Positions 53,836 to 64,000 of a stretch of DNA of 64,000 nt are shown piece by piece; within the stretch, counting starts at the first letter, position 1, and every line of letters starts with the position of its first letter. The notes under the pieces are model-generated. The model was given only the letters and a program-made list of their open reading frames with translations, made no database searches and was not told the origin of the DNA. The DNA is from Gibbula magus. Lineage: Eukaryota > Mollusca > Gastropoda > Trochida > Trochidae. The position numbers were made by a program, and so were the translations under genes. The stretch lies in the NCBI GenBank assembly GCA_936450465.1, contig OW388292.1, positions 27,292,368 through 27,356,367 on the forward strand, read 5' to 3'.

Positions 53836-54445
53836 ATTGTACATAATTACGCTTTGAATCATTGGAATATATCATAAATAAACCATCGATGAATGTCAAT
53901 AATTCAAATGTGTATAAAAAGTACAACTAACACCCACGTAGTCATACATGTTAACTAACGTGTATGTATATACCATAACTCAGGTAGCTAATTATATCTA
54001 TAGTCACCTGGGGCCTACTTTGCTCGTGAATACTGTATGGACTGACCTTCATATCGATTTAGTAATTACGCTGTCTTTGAGAGAACTCACTCACTGACTC
54101 TCTCGAAATTAAATTAGTGAGATAGACTTTCAGAAACTGATGATTTCTTGAATAACCACAAGAGCATTCTCTTTATATAAACATATTATTTTAATAAAAA
54201 TCACATAAGTGGAGTTGACACGTTTAACATGATTTTAGAGGAACGACACTCTAATATGTTGTTAGTTGAACTACAATAGTACTACGATAGGAGTATATGT
54301 AGTTAAAATGTGTTTGATCTCCAAACTAAGCGTTACATGATTAATATATATGTAGTTTTAAAGAATGCTTACATCAACATTACATTATAATTCGTTCGAA
54401 TATGCTAATTCGCCCAAAATAAGTTTTTGAATTTAAAGTTTAAGA

Positions 54446-54516
54446 AGAACAGGAAGATTTTCTGGATAACAACTTCTTTAATGTGAAATACACCATCCAG
54501 AAAATCTTACTGTTCT
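54446..54516. repeat. Hairpin with about 22-bp arms
   Basis: AGAACAGGAAGATTTTCTGG and its near-perfect reverse complement, ending at 54516 (one mismatch), with a 27-base loop. Non-coding surroundings. Confidence 0.65.
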
Positions 54517-57500
54517 TGTGTATATCACTTCTAAATGCCCTTCAAAGACTCTAAAGTTATAGGTTTTTATTTCACATAAGGCAGTATTGTGAATTCTCAT
54601 TCTAGATCGATGCCTTTCAGAGACTCGACCCAATTCAATGTTATTTAGAATGCCCGCTCCGTTCTAACTGTTATCTTTTTAAAAGATTAAAGTAAAAATC
54701 AGCAAAACATGGTTTTAGATATGACATGACAAAGCTCCCTGTGACAGCGAGGAGCGAACATCATTATAGGACATCAGAAAGTACTTGAATTAGGAGATAA
54801 ACCTACTGTGTTTTTAACTTTTTGTGAGTCTAACGTAGATTCGATACCGATTTTTATCATTCGGAGCCGAACGTGTTTCAGACATTAAACGATAGTCTAT
54901 AGAATATTACTTGATATAATTTAGGGGAACAATGTTTAAAATAGTGTTGTTGGCCAAAACAAACAAGACATACATAATAAAAAGTGACTTTTATTAGGAA
55001 AAATATTTCCTAAAATATGTTTTAAAGAACAGCATGCATCATTTTAAAAAAGATGAGGAACAAATAAGGAATTAAGAATGAAGGCTTTAGAGGAACGAAT
55101 ATTCGTTTAGAGGAATAACTGACTTTAAAGTATTCTTGTAAAGAACAAGCACCATTTTCAAAGAAAAATGGTAAATTTTAGAATAACCACAACTACATTT
55201 TCAAGAGATTAATTTGAACTACGACAACATTTCTGTAGGAGCATCCCATAGACCATGTTAAGGAAAATTGTGTTAGAGGAATTACAGTACATCAACATTT
55301 TATTTTTAGATCTTATAGACATCAGTTAACGGGAATGATGTCATTATTTCAATTGAAAAGATGACAGTTGTAATAACTCATGTTTAGTAAACGTAGCACA
55401 ACATAAACAGTATGATTCATTATACTCTTGTGAAATGTAATATTAAATTAAATTTGTCTGGTGAACAAATCCGGAGACTATGTGCAGAAAAGGAAAGTGT
55501 TCAATTAACAGAAGTTAAAGTCGTATGATTGTAGCTGTGTAGCTGTGTAAACATGAAATCAACTTGTTATTTTTGAGAATGTATCGAGTATTTTCAGTAA
55601 AAACAAGAAATAGTGATTCGATATTTACTCCGCCTGTAAACACAAGTTTATTAGCATTTCTTCATTATGTTATTAGCAGATATGTCATTATAATAATGCA
55701 TTTTTAATAAATCATTGACTCCAAATATCTACAAGCATTGTATAAGTGATTACTTTCTGAAATATACCATAACCATAACCCAATGTCTTTATATCAAATG
55801 TTTGACAAAGAATATATCGAAGTAACATTGAATAAGTGTTATTGTGTATTTAAATCACGTGTTGATGTTGACTAAACTATTTTGAATACAATTTAATAAT
55901 TTATTTTATAATTCTTCACTATAATGCTAAATGTAGATGCATTCGTTTCTCATGTTTTTAAACAAAACGTTGACTAGGAATACTTAGAAAATAATATTGT
56001 CAATTATTTCACTTTATTGTGAATGTGAAAGTGAAAGTCTGGAGGCTTTTTCTTCTTCTCTTTACTCAGTAAGTTTTAAAAGTAAATTCTAAGTAAAAAC
56101 GGAGCCATTTTGAAGTTACAGTTTATCATTGTTATATTTACTCACTATGATCTGAAAGTAGATGCAATCATGTTGCATGCATGTATTTTTCCCATTTTGA
56201 CCAAAACTATTTTAGGTTTTGTCGTTGATATAATTTATATGTATATGCCTTAATTCTAGTTTATACTCTAAATGTTGACTAAATACACCAGTGTTGTTTT
56301 TTTTCATTATTTTTGATAAATTTAATGTATGTATTCTCATGTATTTCATCTAAACTACATTGTAATTGCCCAAAATGCTCAGCAACAGATGCTTTAATTT
56401 CTAATTTATTTTCTATACTAATTTAAGCAAACTATATCCTTAAATAATATTGTTGAATAATGTTTATTAAACTTAAAGATGGTTTCATTCGTAATGTATT
56501 TCGAGTTTGTTGAATAATAGCTTATCGTCGTTACTTAACTCAATAATATATTTCTTAAAATATATTCCTTTAAATATAGAAAATAATCCTTTTTTAAAAA
56601 CTGGTTTGTCATATATGTCAATTCCGTTGATGTTTACCCAACCAGTTCTTTTAAACAGTTTCTTGTATCAAAGTTTGTTTCAAGCCTGTTTTATTTTGTA
56701 TTACCTGTGTTCCACTCTTTCTCTACATAATATATGTATGTTCACTACAAGGTATTTCTTGTTCAGTGTGTTTGTACACAAACCTTGCAAAATAGTTATC
56801 TAAAACAAAATTGAGTTGATTGTAAAATAAAATTGTTTATTTTATTGAGTTTATATTTCCATAGAGCAAAGTTTGTAAATTCGTACATTTTATCTTCTCA
56901 TAAACAGTTCGCAACCATGCCATCAACTTTCAGTAACTTGTATTACACCGAAAAGGTTTTATAATTAGCAAACATTTTTGTATCATTAATATCGAATTGA
57001 TAAAAATCTTTTAGTTTTCCTTTTATGATAGGCACATTTTTTTCATATTTTACAATAATATGTTTGACAATAGTGTACTTATAAACACAATGACATACGT
57101 GAGATTAAGTTACAGTGACCTTAAACTATGTACAGACAATGACATAGATACTACATACAAATACAGTTACATGTAAACATGTATAAAATGTACATGTTGC
57201 ATGCATCTGTATTGAATGTTTACATTTACAATTTATGCATGTTACAAGTATTTATTTACTTATTAACATAAGGACTACTATAAAAAATATTGTGAAATAT
57301 TTAATCCATGTGCATAACTAAAAGTGAATTGTTTAAAGGAACAAATTATTTCAACTGAAACAGAAAACTTGTACTAACGTATGTTGTATCTGCCGTCTTT
57401 TACAAAGACTGAGCTAGGGGAAATAAACTGGGGTCGTTTCATAGTTTTTACACACTCCGTGTTCCTCCTTGACCTGTTTGTACGTGATTTGTTTTATTGT

Positions 57501-57600
57501 AAGACAGAAGAACAATGGGAAACAGCGAAATGCATTAATTATTTACATGTTTTTAATGGAAATACATTTCGAACGTTTTCAGGACATCACAACGTGTGTG

Positions 57601-57692
57601 TTTGGCATTATATTTCTGGTCAAAGGGAAGTAACTCGGGCAATTTTTGAAACCTTTTGAAAATAACAAGACATTGGCAACTGATAAACCACA
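57601..57692 (+). repeat. Direct repeat, copy 1 (other copy 58580-58671)
   Basis: TTTGGCAT...CTGGTCAAAGGGAAGTAACT, CGGG, TTTTTGAAAC and TTTTGAAAATA... are shared with 58580-58671. The pair brackets a region holding the tRNA-headed SINE. Contains the AAGGGAAGTAACTC variant of the recurrent motif. Confidence 0.65.
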
Positions 57693-58137
57693 CCGGAGGC
57701 AGGAGCGGTGAACGGTTGATACAATCAAATAGATGCTTAAAGATTATTGCACTGTATGTTTATACATTGTATTAAACTTGCTAGACAAACAGTGTCTAGT
57801 GAACTGATAGAAACTTTTATAACACTTTAATCAAAGTTATTTTCATCCAAAAGTTTCATTTGTCCTTTTGTTTGCTTTGTGGTGTCTAAATGAGCAGGTT
57901 TATTATACTGTGTTGTAATGTAAATTTGCTCAAATACCATGTTATATTCTAGTAAAGTGAAACTCAGAATTGATTACATTTTTTGGTAATGAGAATATCA
58001 AATTCAACCAGTTGATGCGCATATATCTGGTCCACATAATTCCAAATGTATCCCGAAATCGAATGATTGCATTGGTTTTATTAGTAACAATCTAAAATAA
58101 ACTTTAATATTTCAACATCTTGCTTACATATATTGTG

Positions 58138-58404
58138 TGTAGGGCGGGATAGCGCACGTAGTAAGCGCGTCCGGCTTCGGATCCTGGGTTCGAATTCCGC
58201 CAGGCTCAGCAACTTTGTGCATATTTATAAAGCGCACACATCCACGCTTGAAAACAAGCGTAGAGAACAGTTCTACATACAGCAAGGGTTGGATGCAATG
58301 CTGTAGTGAATTCCAGGGCAGTACCACCATGGTTCGCTAGTTCAAGTCAACACTCGCAGGTTTCACCGCAATGCATAACCCTGCAATAATACTATAATAA
58401 TAAA
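58138..58404 (+). mobile_element. tRNA-derived SINE
   Basis: The head carries an A box (GGATAGCGCACGTAGTAAGC) and a B box (GGGTTCGAATTCC at 58186-58198), the internal RNA polymerase III promoter. The body is unrelated to tRNA and the tail reads AATAATACTATAATAATAAA. A cloverleaf is not complete and there is no gene-like isolation, so it is a SINE and not a tRNA gene. Confidence 0.75.
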
Positions 58405-58579
58405 CCACAACTCACTTCACCTGTTTCCTCATATAGTTTCATAAAGATGTAACCTATAAGATACTTGGAAATAATATTTTGTCCCTGTTAAAATTCATCA
58501 CTCTCTTATAAGTAGTCGCTTTCATTCTTTATGTGTATTTGTGCTTAATATTTCGAACGATTCCAAGGCATCTACCTGT

Positions 58580-58671
58580 TTTTGGCATGAGATTGCTAGT
58601 CAAAGGGAAGTAACTCGGGGTAATTTTGAAACTTTTTGAAAAATAGCACAACATTGCAATTGATAAACTGT
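58580..58671 (+). repeat. Direct repeat, copy 2 (other copy 57601-57692)
   Basis: TTTTGGCATGAGATTGCTAG, TCAAAGGGAAGTAACTCGGG and TTTTGAAAC... align with copy 1 with small differences. Confidence 0.65.
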
Positions 58672-58762
58672 GTGAATAGTGAATGCAATCGAGTAGAGTC
58701 AATCACTCGAGTCAAATTGTCAGTGGCATGTGATAGAAAAATATTTCATCATCTTGCTAATT

Positions 58763-59265
58763 TTGAACGATTTTTTTTAATTTGAACATTTTAGTGTTGC
58801 AATACCTTTTCTCAAATGTTAATCTTCTGTTTAATGAAATTAATTAATTCCATATCTTCAACCCTGTTTTCTACACTGTAATCTGTTGTTCGTACATTGT
58901 TCAAGCCTTGTACTTGTACGTACATTTTATACCCATTCCCTTTTTTAACGATACTTGGTTTTTAATTTTGAAATTTCTCAAATGTTAATCTGTTTAATGA
59001 CATTTCCACGGTTATAATTAATTCTTTATTTTCAACCATGTTCTACACTGTGATCTGTTGTATGTTATTGGTTAAGTCTGTATGTGCGTAAATTATTTAC
59101 CCATTCCTTATTTTGAACGATACTTTGTTTTTAATATTGAAAATTTCATTATTTAGTGTTCTCAAATGTTATTGTTTACTGATATTTCCACGGTTATAAT
59201 TAATTCCGTATCTTCTACACTGTAATCTGTTGTGTGTGTTATTGGTCAAGTCTGTGCATGTAGAT
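58763..59265 (+). repeat. Tandem repeat, unit about 173 bp, three copies
   Basis: CTACACTGTAATCTGTTG at about 58871, 59044 (one change) and 59215. Other shared blocks are TTTGAACGATACTTTGTTTT, TTCTCAAATGTTA and ACGGTTATAATTAATTC. Confidence 0.8.
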
Positions 59266-59337
59266 AAATCCCCAAGAGCGTCTTGGACGACACCTTCCTC
59301 TATACAGAGCGCATCGTTTCACATCATAACGCATGCA

Positions 59338-59424
59338 AGTTGTTACCAAACGGGTTCTAAAGTTTCTAAAGATAAAATAACAAATGTATCAAATTGATTG
59401 TATTAGAACCCGTTTGTTACAACT
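59338..59424. repeat. Inverted repeat, about 21-bp arms
   Basis: AGTTGTTACCAAACGGGTTC and TAGAACCCGTTTGTTACAAC are near-perfect inverses, with an AT-rich 44-base spacer. It lies in the 3' flank of H1 gene 2. Confidence 0.7.
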
Positions 59425-59498
59425 GACTGGTCTACAAACTATTAAACTATAAAACATGCAAATAATGACATGAGGCGAAAGTACAAAAATGTTTTCAT

Positions 59499-59504
59499 TT
59501 TATT
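59499..59504 (-). promoter_or_regulatory. Candidate poly(A) signal downstream of H1 gene 2
   Basis: AATAAA on the minus strand about 510 bases after the H1 stop, the nearest seen. Use is unproven. Confidence 0.2.
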
Positions 59505-60014
59505 TCGAATGATACTTCGAATGATATATATACATGGATGATCAATGAGTATTTACACATGAATAATAATATGCGAAGTGATAAATAAATCATTGGAGAG
59601 ATCCTTGGTGATAGCACTTAAAGTGGTAATTCGGCTGCCTTTAAAGTCAGTGAGAAAGTTTGTCACCTGTCAAGTTCACGGGACACAAGGCATCTTCCTG
59701 CCAGTGAATTCACTCTCTCACACAGCACTATTAAATCGTTCCTTCAATGTTAATGAGTATGAATCGGCCTGGGCCTAATGGACGACCGGCGACATCGGCT
59801 TGATGTCGTGCTCGATGATGATGACGATGTTGACGACGACAACGACGTTGAATCGCCGATGATGATGATGATGATGATGATAATGATGCTGACAATAGCG
59901 AGTATTCTACGATGAGGGGCGCTCCGTGCCCCGATGTAGCGATGATTGCATGATGCGGATTGTCACTATGTCTAGGATGAAATCTCAAAAGTCATATTGC
60001 ACACACTTTACCGT

Positions 60015-60590
60015 TTACTTCTTGGCGGGCTTGGCGGCCTTCTTTGCCTTCTTGGGGGTCTTCTTCTTTGCAACCTTAGGCTTGGCTGCCTTGGCTTTCT
60101 TCTCACCGGCGGGCTTCTTTGCTTTGGGCTTCTTTGCTGCCTTCTTGGGGGATTTCTTCACTCCAGCTGCCTTTGGCTTCCTGACTTTCTTGGTCTTGGG
60201 CTTGGCACCGGCTGCCTTTGGCTTGGTGGCCCTCTTTGCCTTGGGCTTCTTTGTCTTCTCAGCCTTGTCGCCGACCTTGAAGGATCCGGATGCTCCGGTC
60301 CCCTTGCACTGCTTCAGGGATCCGTTCTTGACTCCGTTGCGGAGAGCCACTTTCACGTGGGGCCTAGCTTTGTCCTGTTCAACCTTGTAGGTCTTGATGA
60401 TGAACTTGAGGATAGCCTGGCGGGATGATCCACCACGTTCCTTCAACTCCTGGATGGCCCTTTTGACCATGTCAGAGTATTTAGGGTGGGATGATGTCTT
60501 CTTGGCCTTGGAGGCAGTAGTCTTCTTCTTGGGTGTCTTCTTTGCCGGTGCTGCGGGAGCAGGGGCAGATGCGGCTTCAGCGTCAGACAT
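60015..60590 (-). CDS. H1: Histone H1 (linker histone), gene 2
   Basis: Intronless, 191 residues. N-tail MSDAEAASAPAPAAPAKK, typical of animal H1 and the reason for choosing this ATG over one 13 codons upstream. Globular domain with HPKYSDMVKRAIQELKERGG, SSRQAILKFIIKTYKV and GTGASGSFKVG; then a lysine-rich tail with VKKSPKKAAKK and AKKTPKKAKK. The globular domain differs clearly from gene 1 (for example ARPHVKVALRNG versus AKNHLKLALRAG), whereas about 60 residues spanning its end and the start of the tail are almost the same. No histone 3' stem-loop was recognised. A GGGGC/GCCCC hairpin lies about 80 bases downstream, but without the usual loop. Confidence 0.96.
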   Translation of the reverse strand: MSDAEAASAPAPAAPAKKTPKKKTTASKAKKTSSHPKYSDMVKRAIQELKERGGSSRQAILKFIIKTYKVEQDKARPHVKVALRNGVKNGSLKQCKGTGASGSFKVGDKAEKTKKPKAKRATKPKAAGAKPKTKKVRKPKAAGVKKSPKKAAKKPKAKKPAGEKKAKAAKPKVAKKKTPKKAKKAAKPAKK

Positions 60591-60673
60591 AGTGAGAGTT
60601 TGAGAGAGAGCGCTGATTGCTTCTTGCACTGAACGAGTCTAGGAGCGGAATGAAATGAAGCCATCGCTCGGCT

Positions 60674-60768
60674 CTATTTATGCTTGCAGTGCGGACGTCG
60701 GAGAAGACACCCTAAGCGCGGAGACCGCTGAGCGCATAGCATAGCCTTGTTAGTGGAGAAATGTGTTT
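60674..60768 (-). promoter_or_regulatory. H1 gene 2 promoter: TATA-like, shared 26-bp element, AAACACA box
   Basis: CATAAATAG (60674-60682); the 26-bp element (60687-60712), identical to that of gene 1; and AGGAAACACA-type box (AAACACA at 60762-60768). Distances match gene 1 to within a base: four bases from TATA to element, and about 49 from element to box. Confidence 0.8.
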
Positions 60769-62556
60769 CCTACCTCTACTTCGGACGTTATTACGTATAT
60801 TGTATGGACTAATATTCACTTGACAGTTGATTGGCTTAAAAGAGGGCATATTAAACTTGATGATTATTAAGTATGAACATTTTTAAACCAGAATATAAAA
60901 AGATATTGCAACTTTAGTGGGAGATACTGGAGCGTGTCATTCCACTACACCTTGCTTCAATCTTAAATTATTACAAACTGAGATGGATTTCTCACAAAAG
61001 TTAAATTAAAAACTAAACTTCAACATTCCATCTTGCATATCTCTCAAATAACAAGTTGTTTTCAGAGCTCTAAGAACAACAATATCGAAATAAATTTATG
61101 ACAACAAGCACAAACAAGGAAAAGTCGTCCGCCATTTTCATTACAATGCTAACGCGTCGCAGATGTTTTCATGGTTAAACATTACTATTTCAGTATCAAA
61201 GTCCATACAATTTTATACTTATACATTCTGACATTCATTTATAATATTTTGCGACTACAATTCGAACTTAAATTAGCTTCTATTAGCTGGTTTCAAAAAT
61301 TTTCTTGTATGACCCATTGGCTGGGTCGGTAGTAAAATGGCGGTTGTTGCTGTCTGCCCGTGAATTGAGTGAAACGATGTTATCTCTATTTATGCAAAAC
61401 ACTATCATTTATAAATAATAATTTGACTTAATAATCAATCCTTAGTGTATTTTGGTTCGGGAGGAATAAATTGACACTCAAACTCAATCTGTAAATAAAG
61501 GAAATAAACATTTGAAAAACTCATTCGCTAGGGCACGCATAACCTAAACAAACAATTCGTTTTGAACACACACAAAGCGGTGTCTTCTAAATCACTTTTT
61601 GAGGTCCAAACTCACTTTATTGTGTACGAACAATCACCAGTGATGCAACCAGAGGTTATACAAGTTAGTTTTCACCCACATAGTTGCATTATTTACATAA
61701 TGTGGACTATTATTCTCCTGGCTTTGATTTGACAAATGGCCTACATAAAGCAGTGCCCGGAATAGGAAGCCGGGGATGCAACTAGCACTTCATATGGAAG
61801 CTTCCATGGAAAGTTACACAGTTTCAGGTTGCCATTTTTACCAAATATAATCCTGCATTTGTATTCTATACATGGAAGATGGAACGAGGTGCTATTAATT
61901 AATATGAGATAACCGCTTCATAGATAAATAGCTGTTATTGTAGTATGTAGAGAAGCTGTCAACGGATCGCTGACTGTGACGTCACGATTCTGTACGAGGT
62001 GCATATATAGTGTGAACCTATTTGCAATGGATTATGCATCTGTTTGATGACACTGGGAAAATTCAACTTTTTAAACATTTCAGCAACATTGTATTGATAG
62101 TAAATAACATTCCGTGAAATCACGCAAGAGTTGCTATTTCATGATATACGTGTAACATCATTAAATGCCATTGACTGGTTTCGAGTTGATAAAAGGCAAG
62201 CACTTTGGTGCATTTAAGTTAACGGTTCTATGCAGAGAATAACAATAGTGGAATTCACGTCGATGGTTACCACTATGTATTCATATCTTTTAATTAAATC
62301 AAATCAAAATTTAATAGCGACATGTTAAACATTTAAAAATTACATGTAAATGTCAAAAGACACAGATACATGTTTACTTTATTTGTACTAATGAAAATAA
62401 CTTTATGGAAGAATATTTCGAATTTGGTTTGTAAAGTAGTATAGACTTGGAATAAATGGGTTATATGTTTATACATGTATATCCAGCCAACAGTGGTCAT
62501 GTAGGTAGATAACAATTAACAAACCGCATTTATGAACAATAACACACACACACACA

Positions 62557-62609
<53 letters not shown>

Positions 62610-62729
62610 AAAAGACTTGTAAACAAGTCGAAATGCGACGCATCCAGTCATCATTAAAATGATATCTATACAGCAAGTGTCGTCTGAAGTATTATATATA
62701 TGTATACATATGTATATAAAAAAAATAGT
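60769..62729. other. Upstream flank of H1 gene 2, no gene seen
   Basis: Contains GCCGCCATTTT-like sequence at 61128 and ATGGCGG with a nearby CCATTGG at 61315-61345, which could mark another promoter. The frame after that ATG closes after seven codons and no splice partner was found. (AC)n and (TA)n microsatellites lie at 62540-62605. Confidence 0.45.
62540..62605 (+). repeat. (AC)n and (TA)n microsatellite
   Basis: An ACACACACAC run followed by about 46 bases of alternating TA. Confidence 0.95.
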
Positions 62730-63566
62730 GTTGCACCCCCAAGTTTTTTCACCAGTAAAAGTTATCTGATATGAAAGTTGACAATGTTTCAGGACAATCA
62801 ACTTTGTGATATGACAGAAGCACTATCTACCAGTTTAACGAAGCAAATTTCATTCAGATAATGTTTCACAACTTTGTGATATTTGCTTTCATGTGACCAG
62901 GAACAAGTATTGTTACTCTGAACATTGAATGTCAGCATTGGTTGTTCTTGTGTAAGCAGTTCCATTCTTTCAAGTGAACTGATGAATCTTTAGTAACTTA
63001 CTTTTAACCAAATGTCTCTCGTTAAAGCAGTATGAACCTTCAAAATCAGATTGTTTGGAAAAAGACAAATTTGAACAAAGTTGCTTACTGACGATATTCG
63101 GTCTGTATTACTGTAATGTCACCTCTAAATCACAGATATGTGTTTGATTAACGACTCGAACTCATAAAGATCTCAGAATAATTCAAAAATCGTATGATTA
63201 TGACCTTTTTATCACTACTTGTCAAACATTTTGAAAAAGGGGGTGGAATTTTAAGAACCAATTCTTTCCATATTTTGCTTGATGCGTGAAAGTCAAGTTG
63301 GTAACAACATGTTTGTTTTCGTCCTCTGATACCTAATGTTTATCGCATAGTATCGGCACAGGAACAATAGTTATTTGGGTAAAAAAAACCAGTACCATTG
63401 CAAATTCAGTCGTCATTTCTTGAAATGTCAATTAACATGAGTATGTTTCTTCGAAGACATTAGTCATTAAGTATCCTATCTTTATGTATTTAGTGCTTAA
63501 TTCAAAACATATATCCTAAAATTGCCACAGCATCACATTTTCGATATGAATGTAGGGGGGTGCAAC
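62730..63566. mobile_element. 837-bp non-autonomous DNA element
   Basis: The ends GTTGCACCCCC and GGGGGTGCAAC are perfect 11-bp inverted repeats. The interior matches 21690-22090 in many blocks but encodes no transposase. No clear target duplication was recognised. Confidence 0.65.
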
Positions 63567-63692
63567 AATTATTTTGCTATCTATATATATATATATATCC
63601 CTCCTGAGAACATCCACTTACGGATAAGGACATTTGCTTACGGTGAAGTATAAATACACACACTGTTCACGTGTATATCATTTACAAGTACA

Positions 63693-63990
63693 CACTCATA
63701 ATAATAATAATGGCATTTATATTGCGCAGTATCCACGCCATAAAGGTATGCTCAAAGCGCATGGTTGTCACATTATTACCCTGGTCTAAGCGCTTAAAGG
63801 TCACCTCCTCCACATCTTACACCAGGTACCCATTTCCTGCTGGATGAACAGAGGATGTTGAACGCACACGTTGAATAAAGTCACTTACCCAGGGTGACAC
63901 CATAAGTCTTTCCACTCATGTCTCAGTGTGGGGCATTGAGTCACCCCATTCAGCAATGAAGCGGGTAACCCACCCATGCGGCAAGCCGCG
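63693..63990 (-). repeat. SINE-like unit, second copy, reverse orientation
   Basis: Starts AATAATAATAATGGCATTTA and continues TATTGCGCAGTATCCACGCC, AAAGCGCATGG and GGTACCCATTTCC, the reverse complement of features seen at 9840-10062. It may run off the window. Confidence 0.6.
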
Positions 63991-64000
63991 CCCATTGTTG

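Larger units (their letters stand above)
49940..60014. other. 10-kb intergenic DNA between the two H1 genes
   Basis: No supported gene. Contents noticed: a MITE-like copy (51329), a palindrome cluster (53521-53835), a hairpin (54446-54516), short recurrent TTTAGAGGAACGA-like blocks at 54230-55280, a direct repeat pair (57601, 58580), a tRNA-headed SINE (58138-58404), a 173-bp tandem repeat (58763-59265), an inverted repeat (59338-59424) and GAT microsatellites (59857-59886). Core histone genes are absent. Confidence 0.6.

Noticed and set aside
56507..56803. 98-codon plus-strand frame, hydrophobic
   Set aside because: AT-rich region whose translation is dominated by F, L, I, Y and S; no splice or start context and no family resemblance.
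58141..58204. tRNA gene
   Set aside because: A and B boxes are present, but the acceptor arm does not pair and an unrelated body plus A/T-rich tail follow, as in a SINE.
59926..60603. Plus-strand open frames across H1 gene 2
   Set aside because: Antisense shadows of the H1 coding sequence.
61318..61380. Start of another gene at ATGGCGG near 61338
   Set aside because: The frame closes after seven codons and no downstream exon in phase was found.

Overview
The window looks like nuclear DNA of a mollusc, most likely a marine gastropod. It is AT-rich, with intron-split genes, many short inverted-repeat elements, a SINE-like tail ending in (CTCA)n, several tRNA-headed or (AAT)n-tailed short repeats and the recurring motif GGGAGATAACTC. 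The species assignment is an inference from these repeat types.

Layout. (1) 3256-11159, plus strand: the last nine coding exons (about 517 residues) of a polo-like kinase of the PLK2/PLK3 subfamily. They run from mid kinase domain through both polo boxes to the stop; the exons for the N-terminal part of the kinase domain are upstream of the window. A long 3' flank with an AU-rich element follows. (2) 13.6-24.5 kb: transposon-rich intergenic DNA with a segmental duplication, an insertion/empty-site pair and a foldback element. On the minus strand it also holds an unrecognised small three-exon candidate gene of about 62 codons (18182-18967). (3) 29853-46629, minus strand: a gene for a class IA PI3-kinase regulatory subunit that appears complete. 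It is assembled here from nine coding exons: a seven-codon first exon, nSH2, the inter-SH2 coiled coil and cSH2. There is no SH3 or RhoGAP region, so it is of p55/p60 type. Its introns carry large tandem repeats, one of which (19-bp unit, about 54 copies) abuts the last splice acceptor. (4) 49194-49754 and 60015-60590, minus strand: two intronless histone H1 genes about 10 kb apart. Their promoters share an identical 26-bp element with fixed spacing to a TATA box and an AAACACA box, and their C-terminal tails look homogenised by gene conversion. The DNA between and after them is non-coding, with palindromes, a tRNA-derived SINE and other repeats.

The genes do not form an operon-like unit. The kinase and the PI3K subunit are separate signalling genes, and the H1 pair are chromatin linker genes with their own shared regulation. 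Exon boundaries were set by eye from GT/GC-AG sites, reading-frame continuity and family resemblance. No alignment or transcript data were used.
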